From the NCBI RefSeq assembly GCF_001428605.1, contig NZ_LMID01000014.1, positions 124,972 through 188,971 of the forward strand: a stretch of 64,000 bases of DNA. The letters are read 5' to 3'. How positions within the stretch are numbered: position 1 is the first letter of the stretch; each line of letters starts with the position of its first letter. Below the pieces are notes generated by a model. It ran no database searches, had not been told where the DNA came from, and was given only the letters and a program-made list of their open reading frames with translations. The translations under genes and the position numbers were made by a program. The stretch comes from Sphingomonas sp. Root720. Lineage in GTDB: Bacteria > Pseudomonadota > Alphaproteobacteria > Sphingomonadales > Sphingomonadaceae. Below, piece by piece: positions 1 to 9,744 of this stretch.

Positions 1-35
1 GCGTGGTCGCCGCCGAAGCGGCCGGGGCCTCCTAG
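1..35 (+). CDS. 3' end of an upstream CDS (partial)
   Basis: An open frame read from base 3 ends at TAG (33-35) and gives the tail VVAAEAAGAS. The next gene starts 3 bases later, so the two are probably in one operon. In sphingomonad XrtA clusters the gene before the FemAB-like one is often a polysaccharide deacetylase or another exosortase-associated protein, but ten residues are too few to identify it. Confidence 0.45.
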   Translation, partial: VVAAEAAGAS

Positions 36-38
36 GCC

Positions 39-1091
39 GTGACGGGGGTCCGCCGCGTTGCCCTGACCGATCCCTCGATCGCCGCCGCGATCGAGGCCTA
101 TGTCCAGCGCCATCCGCAGGGCAGTGCTTTCCATCGCCCGGCGTGGAGCCGCGCGGTCGAGCGGGGCTGCGGACAGGCCGCCCATTATCTGGTTGCCGAG
201 TCCGCGGATGGCGACCTCACCGGACTGCTGCCGCTGACCGAGATGCATTCGCCGCTGTTCGGGCGGGCGCTGGTGTCGGCCGGCTTCGCCGTGGGCGGCG
301 GGCCGATCGCCGACGACGACGCGACCGTCGATCGGCTGGCGGAGGCGGGCTGGGCGCTGGCCGGACGGCTGAGCTGCCCGTCGCTGGAACTGCGCGGCGG
401 GGCGCTGCCGTCGGGCAGCGGCTGGCATGTCGAGCGGGGCATCTACGCCGGTTTCGTCCGGCCTCTCGCGGCCGACGACGAGGCCGAGTTGCTCGCGATC
501 CCGCGCAAGCAGCGCGCCGAAGTGCGCAAGGCGCAGGGTCTCGGGCTGACCGTCACCGCCGGGCGCGACGAGGCGGATAGGGCGGCCCATTATGCGGTTT
601 ATGCCGAAAGCGTCCACAACCTGGGCACGCCCGTCTTTCCACGGGCGCTGTTCGACGCGGTGCTGGACGGTTTCAGCGAGGACGCCGACATTCTGACGGT
701 GCGCCATCGGGGGGTGCCGCTCGCAAGCGTGCTGAGCCTGTACCACAAGGGCGTCGTCATGCCCTATTGGGGCGGCGGCACGCGGGCGGCGCGGACGTGG
801 CGCGCCAACGACATGATGTATTATGCGCTGATGCTTCACGCGCGACGGCGCGGATGCACCGCCTTCGATTTCGGACGGTCGAAGTTCGGGACCGGTGCGT
901 TCGCCTTCAAGAAGAACTGGGGCTTCGAGCCGGAGCCGCTCGGCTATGCCGCGCGCACCGCCGACGGGCAGCAGCCGCGCGAGATCAATCCGCTGAGCCC
1001 GAGATATCGGCTGCAGATCGCGCTGTGGCAGCGTCTTCCGCTGTCCCTCGCCAACCGGATCGGTCCCTGGATCGCCAAGGGGCTCGGCTGA
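39..1091 (+). CDS. FemAB-like protein, XrtA/PEP-CTERM system-associated
   Basis: 350 aa with a GTG start three bases after the upstream stop. The protein resembles the FemAB/GNAT-fold family found with exosortase A systems. Residues about 150-310 form the acyltransferase-like part, with a basic stretch (PRKQRAEVRKAQ) and a C-terminal FDFGRSKFGTG...FKKNWGFEP block typical of this group. FemAB proteins use aminoacyl-tRNA or acyl donors, but the substrate in exosortase clusters is unknown. A link to exopolysaccharide or PEP-CTERM protein decoration is inferred from context. The stop overlaps the next start by one base (TGATG), which indicates translational coupling to the glycosyltransferase. 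Confidence 0.85.
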   Translation: MTGVRRVALTDPSIAAAIEAYVQRHPQGSAFHRPAWSRAVERGCGQAAHYLVAESADGDLTGLLPLTEMHSPLFGRALVSAGFAVGGGPIADDDATVDRLAEAGWALAGRLSCPSLELRGGALPSGSGWHVERGIYAGFVRPLAADDEAELLAIPRKQRAEVRKAQGLGLTVTAGRDEADRAAHYAVYAESVHNLGTPVFPRALFDAVLDGFSEDADILTVRHRGVPLASVLSLYHKGVVMPYWGGGTRAARTWRANDMMYYALMLHARRRGCTAFDFGRSKFGTGAFAFKKNWGFEPEPLGYAARTADGQQPREINPLSPRYRLQIALWQRLPLSLANRIGPWIAKGLG

Positions 1092-2281
1092 TGGGCGAGC
1101 TGATGTTCCTCGCCCATCGCATCCCCTTTCCGCCGGACCGGGGGGATCGCATCCGCAGTTTCCACATGCTCCGGCACCTCGCGCGGATGCGGCCCGTCCA
1201 CCTGCTCGGCTTCGTCGACAATGAGGACGACCGCAAGGCGGCGAAGGAATTGCTCCCGATGCTCGCGTCGCTCCACATCGAGGTGCGCGCCAAGTCGAGG
1301 CTGCGCGCCGGGCTGGAGGCGCTGATGCTGGGCGAGCCGGTGTCGGTCGCGGCGTTCGGATCGCGGCGGATCATGCGGATGGTGGACCAGCTGCTCGCCG
1401 AACGGCCGATCGACACGATCCTCGCTTATTCGGGACAGATGGCGCAGTTCGTGCCCGACGATCGCCGGGGGCGCCGTTTCATCATGGATTTCGTCGACGT
1501 CGATTCGGAGAAGTTCGCGGCCTATGGCGCCGCCGAGCGCGGCCCGATGCGCTGGATCCATCGCCGCGAGGCGCGGCTGCTCGGCGAATATGAGGACAGC
1601 GTCGGCCGCTGGGCCGATGTCAGCCTGTTCGTCAGCGAGGCGGAGGCGGCGCTGTTCCGGCAACGGGCGGGACTGTCGAGCAGCCATGTCCGCGCGCTCG
1701 ACAACGGCATCGACACCGGTTTCTTCGACCCGGCGGGCTTCCCCCGCCTCGAGGGGGCCGAGCCGATGCTCGTCTTCACCGGGCAGATGGACTATCGCCC
1801 CAATGCCGACGCCGTCGACTATTTCGCGCGGCGGACCTTTCCCGCGATCCGGGCCAAGCACCCCTCGACCCTGTTCGCGATCGTCGGCCGCGATCCGACC
1901 CCGGCGGTGCGGGACCTGGCCAAGCTCAGGAACGTCATCGTCACCGGGGCCGTGCCCGACGTGCGGCCCTGGCTGGCCGCCGCCGCGGCCGTCGTCGCGC
2001 CGCTCGACATCGCGCGCGGGGTCCAGAACAAGGTGCTCGAGGCGATGGCGATGGCGCGACCGGTGGTGGCTTCCCCCGCGGCGTTCGAGGGAATAGACGC
2101 GGTGCCGGGAGAACATCTGCTGGTCGCCCACGGCTATGACATGGCCAATGCCGTCCTCCATCTTCTCACCCATTGCGAAGAGGGCGAGGCGATCGGCCGG
2201 GCGGCCCGCGCGCACGTCATCGCGCGCTATGACTGGGAGGCGCAGCTTCGCGCTCTCGATTCGCTGATCGGACAGCCCTGA
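1091..2281 (+). CDS. Glycosyltransferase, TIGR03087-type (XrtA/PEP-CTERM associated)
   Basis: 396 aa, GT-B fold, GT4-like. The start is the ATG that overlaps the preceding stop. A longer reading frame upstream lies inside the FemAB gene and is not used. The N-terminus (MGELMFLAHRIPFPPDRGDRIRS) has the Pro-rich, basic opening of this subfamily. The C-terminal donor-binding region has VFTGQMDYRPNADAV and GVQNKVLEAMAMARPVVAS, the acidic nucleotide-sugar binding motif. It probably adds a sugar during synthesis of the polysaccharide linked to exosortase A. It lies 4 bases from the asparagine synthase gene, in the conserved cluster order. Confidence 0.88.
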   Translation: MGELMFLAHRIPFPPDRGDRIRSFHMLRHLARMRPVHLLGFVDNEDDRKAAKELLPMLASLHIEVRAKSRLRAGLEALMLGEPVSVAAFGSRRIMRMVDQLLAERPIDTILAYSGQMAQFVPDDRRGRRFIMDFVDVDSEKFAAYGAAERGPMRWIHRREARLLGEYEDSVGRWADVSLFVSEAEAALFRQRAGLSSSHVRALDNGIDTGFFDPAGFPRLEGAEPMLVFTGQMDYRPNADAVDYFARRTFPAIRAKHPSTLFAIVGRDPTPAVRDLAKLRNVIVTGAVPDVRPWLAAAAAVVAPLDIARGVQNKVLEAMAMARPVVASPAAFEGIDAVPGEHLLVAHGYDMANAVLHLLTHCEEGEAIGRAARAHVIARYDWEAQLRALDSLIGQP

Positions 2282-2285
2282 ACCC

Positions 2286-4187
2286 ATGTGCGGAATTGCC
2301 GGTATCTATCATCTGCAGACCGCCAAGCCGGTCGAGGAAGCCCGCGTCCGGGCCATGACCGACATGATCGCCCACCGCGGGCCCGACGGGGCCGGCGCCT
2401 GGACCGATGCCGGGGTCGGACTCGGCCATCGGCGGCTGTCGATCATCGACCTGGCGGGCGGCGCCCAGCCCATGGCCAGCAATGACGGCCGGGCGATGCT
2501 CACCTATAACGGCGAAATCTACAATTATCGCGCGGTGCGCGCCGAGCTGGAGGCGCTCGGCCGCGGCTTCCGGACCAGCAGCGACACCGAGGTGATCGTC
2601 GAGGCGTGGCGCCAATGGGGCCCAGATTGCCTGTCGCGCCTCAACGGCATGTTCGCCTTCGCGATCCACGATCAGGAGCGCGGCTGCCTGTTCCTCGCCC
2701 GCGACCGGCTGGGCGTGAAGCCGCTATTCTACGCCGAGCTGTCCGACGGCAGCGTCATCTTCGGGTCGGAGCTGAAAGCGCTGCTCGCCCACCCGCTGCT
2801 GCGCCGGACGCCCGATTTCAGCGCCGTCGACGACTATCTGGGCCTGGGCTACGTCCCCGACGACAGCAGCGTCGTCGCCGGGGTCAGGAAGCTGCCGGCC
2901 GGCCATTACCTGCTGATGAAGCGCGGCGCCCCGCTGCCGCGGCCGGCACAATGGTGGGACGTGAGCTTCGCCGAGCGGGCCAGGGGCGGCGCGGCCGCGC
3001 TCGAAGAGGAACTGGTCGCCATCATGCGCGCCGCCGTCACCGACCGGATGGTGGCGGACGTCCCGCTCGGCGCCTTTCTGTCGGGTGGCGTCGACAGTTC
3101 GGCGGTGGTCGCGCTGATGGCGGAGGCGAGCAGGCAGGCGGTGAAGACCTGCTCGATCGGCTTCGATCACCCCGATTTCGACGAGTCCCGCTATGCCGCA
3201 GCAGTCGCGGGGCGCTTCGCCACCGATCATCGCACCCGCGTCGTCTCGGCCGACGATTACGGCCTGATCGACACGCTGGTCGAGGCCTTCGACGAACCTT
3301 TCGCCGACGCCTCGGCGCTGCCGACCTACCGCGTCTCCGAACTGGCGCGCGAGACGGTGACGGTCGCGCTGTCGGGCGACGGCGCCGACGAGGCCTTTGC
3401 GGGCTATCGCCGGCTGACCTTCTTCCAGGCGGAGGAACGGGTGCGCCGGCTGCTGCCGCTCGGCTTTCGTCGTCCCGTCTTCGGGACGCTCGGCCGGGTC
3501 TATCCCAAGCTCGACTGGGCGCCGCAGAAGCTGCGCGCCAAGACGACGCTGCAGGGGCTCGCCAGGTCGAGCGAGGAAGCCTATGCGCTCGCAGTGGGCG
3601 TGACCGCGCCGGCGATGCGGCGGCGGCTCTATACCGACCGGGCGGTGCGCGAACTACAGGGGCATCGCGCCGAGGACCGCTATATCGCGACGATGCGCAA
3701 GGCGCCGGCGCGCGACGCGCTCGACCGCGCGCAATATGCCGACATCAAGATCTGGCTGCCCGGCGACATCCTGACCAAGGTCGACCGCACCAGCATGGCG
3801 GTCGGGCTAGAGGCGCGCGAGCCCCTGCTCGACTATCGGCTGATCGAGTTCGGCGCGCGGTTGCCGGTGGGCATGCGGGTGCGCGGCTCGACCGGCAAAT
3901 GGCTGCTCAAGCGGGCCATGCGCCGCTATCTGCCCGACGATATCCTGTTCCGCCGCAAGATGGGTTTCGTCACCCCGATCAGCGCCTGGTTCCGGGGGCC
4001 GCTCGCCGGCGAGGCCCGCCGCATCGCGAAGGCCTCGTCGCTGGTCGAGACCGGATGGTTCGAGCCTGCGGCGCTCGACGCCGTCGTCGCCGAACATCAG
4101 GGCGGCCGCGTCGACCATGGGCGCCTGTTGTGGCAGCTGATGATGCTCGACCGGTCGCTGGGCAGGCTGTTCGGGACTGGACGCTGA
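2286..4187 (+). CDS. Asparagine synthase-type amidotransferase, XrtA-associated (TIGR03108-like)
   Basis: 633 aa. Met-Cys-Gly-Ile at the N-terminus supplies the Cys nucleophile of a class II glutaminase, followed by AHRGPDG and YNGEIYN blocks. The synthetase half carries the PP-loop LSGGVDSSA near residue 267 and the SGDGADEAFAGY motif, so both active sites look intact. It should transfer glutamine-derived ammonia to a carboxylate activated by ATP. In exosortase A clusters the acceptor is unknown and may be a sugar acid of the exopolysaccharide. It ends the + strand operon and converges on the FKBP gene, with only 3 bases between the two stop codons. Confidence 0.88.
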   Translation: MCGIAGIYHLQTAKPVEEARVRAMTDMIAHRGPDGAGAWTDAGVGLGHRRLSIIDLAGGAQPMASNDGRAMLTYNGEIYNYRAVRAELEALGRGFRTSSDTEVIVEAWRQWGPDCLSRLNGMFAFAIHDQERGCLFLARDRLGVKPLFYAELSDGSVIFGSELKALLAHPLLRRTPDFSAVDDYLGLGYVPDDSSVVAGVRKLPAGHYLLMKRGAPLPRPAQWWDVSFAERARGGAAALEEELVAIMRAAVTDRMVADVPLGAFLSGGVDSSAVVALMAEASRQAVKTCSIGFDHPDFDESRYAAAVAGRFATDHRTRVVSADDYGLIDTLVEAFDEPFADASALPTYRVSELARETVTVALSGDGADEAFAGYRRLTFFQAEERVRRLLPLGFRRPVFGTLGRVYPKLDWAPQKLRAKTTLQGLARSSEEAYALAVGVTAPAMRRRLYTDRAVRELQGHRAEDRYIATMRKAPARDALDRAQYADIKIWLPGDILTKVDRTSMAVGLEAREPLLDYRLIEFGARLPVGMRVRGSTGKWLLKRAMRRYLPDDILFRRKMGFVTPISAWFRGPLAGEARRIAKASSLVETGWFEPAALDAVVAEHQGGRVDHGRLLWQLMMLDRSLGRLFGTGR

Positions 4188-4190
4188 CCC

Positions 4191-4616
4191 TCAACGGACC
4201 TTGATCAGCTCCACCTCGAAGATCATCCAGCTGTCGGGCGGGACCGGGCCCTTGCCTTTCGCGCCATAGCCGGCCGCGGGCGGGATGATCAGGGTGCGGA
4301 TGCCGCCTTCCTTCATCCCGGCGATTCCCGAATCCCAGCCGTCGATCACGGTGCCGCTGCCCAGTACGAAGCTGATCGGCTCGCCGCCGCGCGACGAATC
4401 GAAATTCCTGCCGCGCGCTTCCTCCTCCGGCAGCCAGAGCCACCCGGTATAATGGACGCTGACGGTTCGGCCGGCGTGGGCCTCGACGCCGGTTCCGAAT
4501 TCATAATCCTCGATCTGGGTGCCGTCGGGCAGGGTGACCGTGTCGGCATGGGCCGCCATGCCCAGCGTCAGCGCGACGATCGATGCGAGTAGGAGGCGGG
4601 CGGCGCGGGTGCTCAT
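4191..4616 (-). CDS. FKBP-type peptidyl-prolyl cis-trans isomerase, exported
   Basis: 141 aa. An N-terminal signal peptide ([17 protein letters not shown]) precedes one FKBP domain. The domain shows [38 protein letters not shown] and IPPAAGYG, the usual binding-pocket residues. It probably acts as a periplasmic folding catalyst. The start ATG overlaps the truA stop (ATGA), which sets the start and places it third in the fmt-truA-fkp operon. Confidence 0.9.
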   Translation of the reverse strand: MSTRAARLLLASIVALTLGMAAHADTVTLPDGTQIEDYEFGTGVEAHAGRTVSVHYTGWLWLPEEEARGRNFDSSRGGEPISFVLGSGTVIDGWDSGIAGMKEGGIRTLIIPPAAGYGAKGKGPVPPDSWMIFEVELIKVR

Positions 4617-5356
4617 CCGGGATAGACCGCTTCCATGAAGTAGAGCCCGTCGGGCGGAGCGTTGAGGCCGAGCCGCGAGCGGTCCGCCGCAGCCAGCGCA
4701 CCGGCCAGGTCGCCGGAACTCCAGCGGCCCCGCCCGACCAGCATCAGGCAGCCGACCATCGAGCGGACCTGATGATGGAGAAAGGAGCGCGCCGCCGCCT
4801 CGATCTCGATCAGTTCGCCGATGCGGCGCACCTCGAGCCGGTCGAGCGTCTTGACCGGGCTTTCGGCCTGGCAATGCGCCGAGCGGAAGGTGGTGAAGTC
4901 GTGGCGGCCGACGAGATGCTGCGCGGCGTCGTCCATCGCCCGGTCGTCGAGCTCGGCCGCGACCTGCCAGGCGAGCCCCACATCGAAGGTCAGCGGCGCG
5001 CGGCGGTTGACGATGCGGTAGACGTAGCGACGGCCGATGCAGGAGAAGCGCGCGTGCCAGTCCTCCGCGACGACCTCGGCGGCGAGGATCGCGACCGGCG
5101 CCGGGCGCAGCAGGGCATTGAGCGCCTCCTTCAGCCTGAAGGGCGTGATCGGCCGGGCGATATCGGCATGCGCGGCCATCGCCCGGCCATGGACGCCGGA
5201 ATCGGTGCGGCCGGCGGCGTGGAGCACCGCCGTCTCGCCGGTAACGGCGGTGATCGCTTCCTCGATCGCCTGCTGCACGCTGGGGCCGTGCGCCTGCCGC
5301 TGCCATCCCATGAAGGGGCGCCCGTCGAACTCGACGGTCAGGCGGAAGCGCGTCAT
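4613..5356 (-). CDS. truA: tRNA pseudouridine(38-40) synthase
   Basis: 247 aa, full length. It isomerises uridines 38-40 in the anticodon stem of tRNAs. The catalytic Asp is D52 in GRTDSGVHG. Other family blocks are [10 protein letters not shown] at the start and [12 protein letters not shown] near the end. Its start overlaps the fmt stop (ATGA) and its own stop overlaps the FKBP gene, so translation is coupled along the operon. Confidence 0.96.
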   Translation of the reverse strand: MTRFRLTVEFDGRPFMGWQRQAHGPSVQQAIEEAITAVTGETAVLHAAGRTDSGVHGRAMAAHADIARPITPFRLKEALNALLRPAPVAILAAEVVAEDWHARFSCIGRRYVYRIVNRRAPLTFDVGLAWQVAAELDDRAMDDAAQHLVGRHDFTTFRSAHCQAESPVKTLDRLEVRRIGELIEIEAAARSFLHHQVRSMVGCLMLVGRGRWSSGDLAGALAAADRSRLGLNAPPDGLYFMEAVYPG

Positions 5357-6279
5357 CCGCGCGGCGGACCGTCGAGATGGGTGCCCGGCGGGATCGCGAA
5401 GCCGCGCAGGAGTTCCTCGGGGCTCATCGCCGCCTTGCCCGCGCGCTGGACGCGGGTCGGACGGATCGCGCCGTTGATGCATTCGATCGTCAACCGGTCG
5501 TCGATCACCTCGCCGGGCGCGGCGAGGCCATGCCGGTCGACGACCTCGCAGGCGAGGATGCGGATGCGCTCGCCCAGATGTTCGAACCAGGCGCCGGGGG
5601 CTGGGTTATAGGCGCGTACTTGCCGCTCGATCTGCCCGGCGGCCTCGGCGAAGTCGATCCGGGCCTCGGCCTTGTCGATCTTGGCGGCATAGGTGACGCC
5701 CTCCTCGGGCTGGACCACCGGCGGATAGGCCGGAAGGTCCGCGAGGACATCGACCATCAGTGCCGCCCCGCGGCGCGCCAGTTCGTCGGTCAGCTCGCCC
5801 GCCGTCTTGCCCGCGACCGGGGTTTCGACGGTCGCCAGCATCGGCCCGGTGTCGAGCCCGCGCTCCATCCGCATGATCGTCACCCCGGTCACCGGATCGC
5901 CGGCGAGGATAGCGCGCTGGACGGGCGCCGCGCCGCGCCAGCGCGGCAACAGCGAGCCATGGACGTTGAGGCAGCCCCGGCGCGGCGCATCGAGGATCGG
6001 CTGCGGCAGGATCAACCCGTAGGCGGCGACCACCGCGGCATCGAGGTCGAGCGCGGCAAAGCCGGCCTGCGCCTCGGCATCGCGCAGGGTGGCCGGGGTG
6101 CGGACCGCTATGCCCAGCTCCTCGGCGCGACGCTGGACGGGGGATGGCATCAGCGCCTTGCCGCGCCCGGCGGGGCGGGGCGGCTGGCAATAGACGGCGG
6201 CCAGCTCGTGGCCCGCCGCGACCAGCGCGTCGAGCGTCGGCACGGCGAAATCGGGGGTTCCCATGAAGGCGATGCGCAT
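5353..6279 (-). CDS. fmt: Methionyl-tRNA formyltransferase
   Basis: 308 aa. It formylates initiator Met-tRNA using 10-formyl-tetrahydrofolate. The N-terminus [16 protein letters not shown] and the signature [15 protein letters not shown] (catalytic Asn/His and the SLLP loop) are clear, followed by a C-terminal tRNA-binding domain. The start is the ATG before [10 protein letters not shown]; an open frame continues upstream but without homology. Peptide deformylase, usually its operon partner, is encoded separately at 7523 on the other strand. Confidence 0.96.
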   Translation of the reverse strand: MRIAFMGTPDFAVPTLDALVAAGHELAAVYCQPPRPAGRGKALMPSPVQRRAEELGIAVRTPATLRDAEAQAGFAALDLDAAVVAAYGLILPQPILDAPRRGCLNVHGSLLPRWRGAAPVQRAILAGDPVTGVTIMRMERGLDTGPMLATVETPVAGKTAGELTDELARRGAALMVDVLADLPAYPPVVQPEEGVTYAAKIDKAEARIDFAEAAGQIERQVRAYNPAPGAWFEHLGERIRILACEVVDRHGLAAPGEVIDDRLTIECINGAIRPTRVQRAGKAAMSPEELLRGFAIPPGTHLDGPPRG

Positions 6280-6331
6280 GGTCCCTCTGAAACGCTTGCG
6301 TTGCGATGATGCAAGCCCATATCGATGGACC

Positions 6332-6928
6332 ATGTCGTCCGCCGAGATAGAAACCCTCACCCAGGCCCTGGCGAAGCTGCCCGGGCTCGGCCCCCGTTCG
6401 GCCCGGCGCGCGGTGCTTCATCTCCTCAAGAAGCGCGAGGCGGCGCTGGCGCCGCTGCTCCGCGCGCTCGAGGTGGTGAACGAGAAGCTGACGAGCTGCC
6501 ATGTCTGCGGCAATGTCGACACCGACGACCCCTGCGGCATCTGTTCCGATCCACGGCGCGATGCGCGGATGCTGTGCGTGGTCGAGGAGGTCGCCGACCT
6601 CTGGGCGCTCGATCGCTCGCGGCTGTTTCCGGGTCGCTTCCATGTCCTCGGCGGGCGGCTCTCCGCACTCGAAGGCGTGCGGCCCGAGGATCTGTCGATC
6701 GACCTGCTCATCGGCCGCGTCGCCGCCGGCGGCATCGACGAGGTGGTGCTGGCGATGAACGCCACGCTCGAAGGGCAGACCACCGCCCATTATATCGCCG
6801 ACCGGCTGGAAAGCTTCCCCATCCGCCTGACGCAGCTGGCCCATGGCCTGCCGGTGGGCGGCGAACTCGACTATCTCGACGAAGGCACCCTGGCGCAGGC
6901 GTTGCGCGCGCGCCGCCCGGTGAGCTGA
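6332..6928 (+). CDS. recR: Recombination mediator protein RecR
   Basis: 198 aa. RecR works with RecF/RecO to load RecA at gaps. The sequence has an N-terminal helix-hairpin-helix ([17 protein letters not shown]), a four-Cys zinc finger starting CHVCG and ending CGIC around residues 54-70, and a Toprim domain ([25 protein letters not shown]). It is divergent from fmt, with 52 bp between the two starts holding both promoters. The ATG before SSAEIETL fits the usual RecR N-terminus. Confidence 0.95.
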   Translation: MSSAEIETLTQALAKLPGLGPRSARRAVLHLLKKREAALAPLLRALEVVNEKLTSCHVCGNVDTDDPCGICSDPRRDARMLCVVEEVADLWALDRSRLFPGRFHVLGGRLSALEGVRPEDLSIDLLIGRVAAGGIDEVVLAMNATLEGQTTAHYIADRLESFPIRLTQLAHGLPVGGELDYLDEGTLAQALRARRPVS

Positions 6929-7039
6929 CCGGGGAACGGGAAGGGGCCCCTGGCCGTTCTGCCACGGTTAAGATAGATTCGCCCATTCTCGACGCCGGCC
7001 GACTCCAGCTCGGACCCAAAAGGGTAAGGAGCTTTGCTG

Positions 7040-7420
7040 ATGAGACGATTATTCACCAAATTGGTCGCGGCGCTTGCCGTCACCAGCGCCGTTGCGGCGG
7101 CTGTGCCCGCCGAGGCGCGCGATCGCGGGGGCTATGGCCGCGACGGTCATCGCTGGGACGGGGACCGCCGCTGGCGGGGCGACCGTAGCTGGCGGGGCGA
7201 CCGTGGCTGGCGCGGGGATCGCAACTGGCGTGGCGATCGCTGGGGCGGACGTGGCTACGGCTATTATCCGCCGGTCCGCTATCGCTATGCACCGCGCTAT
7301 TATGGTTATGGCTACGGCTATCCGCGCGGAGGCTATTATCATCGCGATCGTGGCGGCGACGCGCTGATCGGCGCGATCGCGGGCATCGCGATCGGTGCGG
7401 CGATCGCCGGCGCCGATTGA
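7040..7420 (+). CDS. Exported Arg/Gly/Tyr-rich protein with glycine zipper
   Basis: 126 aa. The ATG at 7040 follows AAGGA at 7026-7030, a better start than the in-frame TTG six bases earlier. A signal peptide (about 1-28, ending AVPAEA) precedes five or so near-repeats of W-R-G-D-R, then a Tyr/Gly-rich stretch. A C-terminal GDALIGAIAGIAIGAAIAG resembles a glycine zipper that could insert in or line a membrane. Similar low-complexity exported proteins are common in sphingomonads, but no function is known. A terminator-like hairpin follows. Confidence 0.75.
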   Translation: MRRLFTKLVAALAVTSAVAAAVPAEARDRGGYGRDGHRWDGDRRWRGDRSWRGDRGWRGDRNWRGDRWGGRGYGYYPPVRYRYAPRYYGYGYGYPRGGYYHRDRGGDALIGAIAGIAIGAAIAGAD

Positions 7421-7447
7421 TCCAAGCGGCCGACTGACCGCCTGAGG

Positions 7448-7471
7448 CACCCTCCTCGACAGGGGAGGGTG
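7448..7471 (+). terminator. Hairpin terminator candidate
   Basis: An 8-bp perfect stem (CACCCTCC / GGAGGGTG) with an 8-base loop, 28 bp after the stop of the Arg/Gly-rich gene and 52 bp before def. No T-run follows, so Rho-independent function is uncertain. Confidence 0.45.
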
Positions 7472-7522
7472 TCGAACGCTGATCGTCTTGACGATTCGGC
7501 CCCGGATACCTAGCTCGGCTCA

Positions 7523-8056
7523 ATGGCCATCCGTCCGATCCTCGAAGCGCCCGACCCGCGGCTGCGCACCAAGTCCACGCCCGTCGACTCGGTCGACGAC
7601 GATCTGCGCGCCCTGATCGGCGACATGTTCGAGACGATGTACGACGCGCCGGGCATCGGCCTTGCCGCGATCCAGGTCGGTGTGCCGAAGCGTGTGCTGG
7701 TCATCGACCTGCAGGAAGAAGAGGACGCCGAGGGCAAGCCGGTCCGCAAGCCGCTCGTCTTCGTCAATCCCGAGCTGTTCGAGCCGTCCGACGAGCAGTC
7801 GGTCTACAATGAGGGCTGCCTGTCGGTTCCCGACCAATATGCCGAGGTGGAGCGACCCGCGGTGATCCACGCCCGCTGGCTCGACGAGAAGGGCGAGAAG
7901 CACGAGGAGCGGCTGGAAGGCCTGCTCGCGACCTGCCTGCAGCATGAGATGGATCATCTCGAAGGCGTTCTCTTCATCGACCATCTCTCGCGCCTGAAGC
8001 GCGACATGGTGCTCAAGAAGCTCGAAAAGGCCCGCCGCGCCCGCAAGGCGGCGTAA
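7523..8056 (+). CDS. def: Peptide deformylase
   Basis: 177 aa. It removes the N-formyl group from nascent proteins and is metal dependent. All three family motifs are present: GIGLAAIQVG (residues about 46-55), EGCLS with the metal-binding Cys, and QHEMDHLEG with the two His ligands and the catalytic Glu. The C-terminus is a basic helix (KKLEKARRARKAA). It stands alone rather than next to fmt. Confidence 0.96.
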   Translation: MAIRPILEAPDPRLRTKSTPVDSVDDDLRALIGDMFETMYDAPGIGLAAIQVGVPKRVLVIDLQEEEDAEGKPVRKPLVFVNPELFEPSDEQSVYNEGCLSVPDQYAEVERPAVIHARWLDEKGEKHEERLEGLLATCLQHEMDHLEGVLFIDHLSRLKRDMVLKKLEKARRARKAA

Positions 8057-8204
8057 GGCGAAACCCGTCCATTGGTCCGTCATTCCCGCGCAAGCGGAAT
8101 TCACGGTCACGGGACGCCTTTTGGACGGCGGAGGGGCGCATCGTCCCTTCATGCTTTCTGTCGCGCGCCCGGCTTACGCCATGACGTTCATGCGTTGACA
8201 GGCG

Positions 8205-8888
8205 TCAGGCGTCCGCCCAGCGCCGCAGCAGGTTGTGATAGACGCCGGTCAGCTTGATGATCGCCGGATCGTCCTGGCCGCGGTCGGCGCCGACCGCCTG
8301 GATCGCCGTGTCGAGATCGAACAGCGTGCGGCGGGCGCCGTCGTCGCGGACCATGCTCTGGATCCAGAAGAAGGAGCAGAGCCGCTCGCCGCGCGTCACC
8401 GGGGTGACGTGGTGGAGGCTCGATGCCGGATAGAGGATCATGTCGCCGGCGGCGAGCTTGACCTGATGGGTGCCGAGCGTGTCCTCTACCACCAGCTCGC
8501 CACCGTCATAGCTGTCGGGATCGGCCAGGAAGAGGGTCGCCGACAGGTCCGAACGGATACGGAAATCGGTGCCGCGCTTCAGGCGGATCGCGTTGTCGAC
8601 ATGGGTGTCGAAGTGCTCGCCCCCGCCATAGCGGTTGAACAGCGGCGGATAGACCTTGAGCGGGAGCGCGGCCGCGATGAACAGCGGCGTCGCCCCGAGC
8701 GCGTCGAGGATGAGGCCGCCCGCCTCGCGGGCCGCGGCGTCGTCCTCGGGCAACTGCCGATTCTTCTTGGCGAGCGCCGACTGGTGGCCCGACGTGGCGT
8801 TGCCGTCGATCCATTCGGCCCCGGTCACGAGCGTGCGGACATGGTCGAGGGCGCGGCCCGACAGCACGCCCGGAATCGCGATCATCAT
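8205..8888 (-). CDS. PKHD-type Fe(II)/2-oxoglutarate dioxygenase, PiuC-like
   Basis: 227 aa. Members of the PiuC/YbiX family are iron-regulated hydroxylases encoded near siderophore uptake genes; their substrate is unknown. The metal triad is visible as H96-x-D98 in [10 protein letters not shown] and a distal His in LHHVTPV (about H160). The 2-oxoglutarate-binding Arg is in TRGERL. Two adjacent Met codons offer starts at 8888 and 8885. It begins 5 bp after the tonB stop on the same strand, so the two are probably cotranscribed for iron uptake. Confidence 0.9.
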   Translation of the reverse strand: MMIAIPGVLSGRALDHVRTLVTGAEWIDGNATSGHQSALAKKNRQLPEDDAAAREAGGLILDALGATPLFIAAALPLKVYPPLFNRYGGGEHFDTHVDNAIRLKRGTDFRIRSDLSATLFLADPDSYDGGELVVEDTLGTHQVKLAAGDMILYPASSLHHVTPVTRGERLCSFFWIQSMVRDDGARRTLFDLDTAIQAVGADRGQDDPAIIKLTGVYHNLLRRWADA

Positions 8889-8893
8889 GCGGG

Positions 8894-9619
8894 TCAGCCG
8901 TTCAGCGTAAAGGGCATGCTGTAGAGGCCACGCACCTCGACCGGCTGGCCGTCGCGAACGATCGGCTGCCAGCGCCATCCGCGAATCGCCTGGAGGGCGG
9001 CCTTGTCGAGCCGCTCGAAGCCGCTGCTCTGGGCGATCGAGATCTCGCTGACCCGCCCATCGGTACTGATCAGCAGCCGCACCACGACGGTGCCCTGTTC
9101 ATGCTTGCGGCGCGATTCCATCGGGTAGCGCGGCGGGTTGCCCTCTAGCAGTCGCTCGTCGAGATTGCCCACCGTCACGGGGCCCGCCGGCGGCGGCGCG
9201 GCGACTGCGGTCTGCTTGGGCGGCGGGGGTGCGGTGGTGACGGTGATCGGCGGAGGCGGCGCCAGCGTCTGGACGATCGGCGGCGGTGCGAGGACGATCG
9301 GCTGGACCTTCTCGATCACCACCGGCTCGGGCTTCGGCTTCTCGGCGGGCGGTGCCGGCGGCTCGGCGATCAGCTCGACGACCAGTGGCTTCTTTTTCTC
9401 CGCGATGTGGATGACGTCGAACGTCACCAGACCATAGAGCGTGACGACGTGGAGGGCGACGATCGCGATGATCGTCGGCCAGTTCGGATTGCGGTTCGCA
9501 CCGTAGACCGAACGCTCGATGGGCGGCGGGACCGTGGCGCTCTCCCGCGCATCGGGCAGATCGGCGAAGTAGAGCGCGTCGCTCTCCGCCTCTGATCCCC
9601 GCTCCAGCGTCGCATGCAT
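8894..9619 (-). CDS. tonB: Energy transducer TonB
   Basis: 241 aa from the ATG before HATLERG; a longer frame upstream crosses the likely promoter. It has a cytoplasmic N-terminus of about 45 aa and one membrane segment ([19 protein letters not shown]). A Pro-rich periplasmic spacer ([14 protein letters not shown], repeated APPPP) leads to a C-terminal TonB domain ([20 protein letters not shown] ... GWRWQP). It transmits proton-motive force from ExbBD to outer-membrane receptors. ExbB/ExbD are not in this window. It is followed by the PiuC-like gene. Confidence 0.92.
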   Translation of the reverse strand: MHATLERGSEAESDALYFADLPDARESATVPPPIERSVYGANRNPNWPTIIAIVALHVVTLYGLVTFDVIHIAEKKKPLVVELIAEPPAPPAEKPKPEPVVIEKVQPIVLAPPPIVQTLAPPPPITVTTAPPPPKQTAVAAPPPAGPVTVGNLDERLLEGNPPRYPMESRRKHEQGTVVVRLLISTDGRVSEISIAQSSGFERLDKAALQAIRGWRWQPIVRDGQPVEVRGLYSMPFTLNG

Positions 9620-9653
9620 GGTCAACGATCGAATCCCCTTGGTCCTCACCGGG

Positions 9654-9688
9654 CTATCGCAATTCTTAGTGCAAATCAATCGCAATAG
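9654..9688. promoter_or_regulatory. Candidate iron-responsive operator upstream of tonB
   Basis: Two copies of CGCAAT lie in a partial dyad that begins CTATCGCAAT and ends CGCAATAG, 35-70 bp before the tonB start and about 57 bp before rnr. The composition resembles alphaproteobacterial Fur-type boxes, and the downstream tonB/piuC genes are typical Fur targets. Assignment to Fur is inference. Confidence 0.3.
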
Positions 9689-9744
9689 CGTTTGATCGAC
9701 ATCAAACACCCTGCCTTGCCGCCGATATCGCCGGAGGTGACGAA

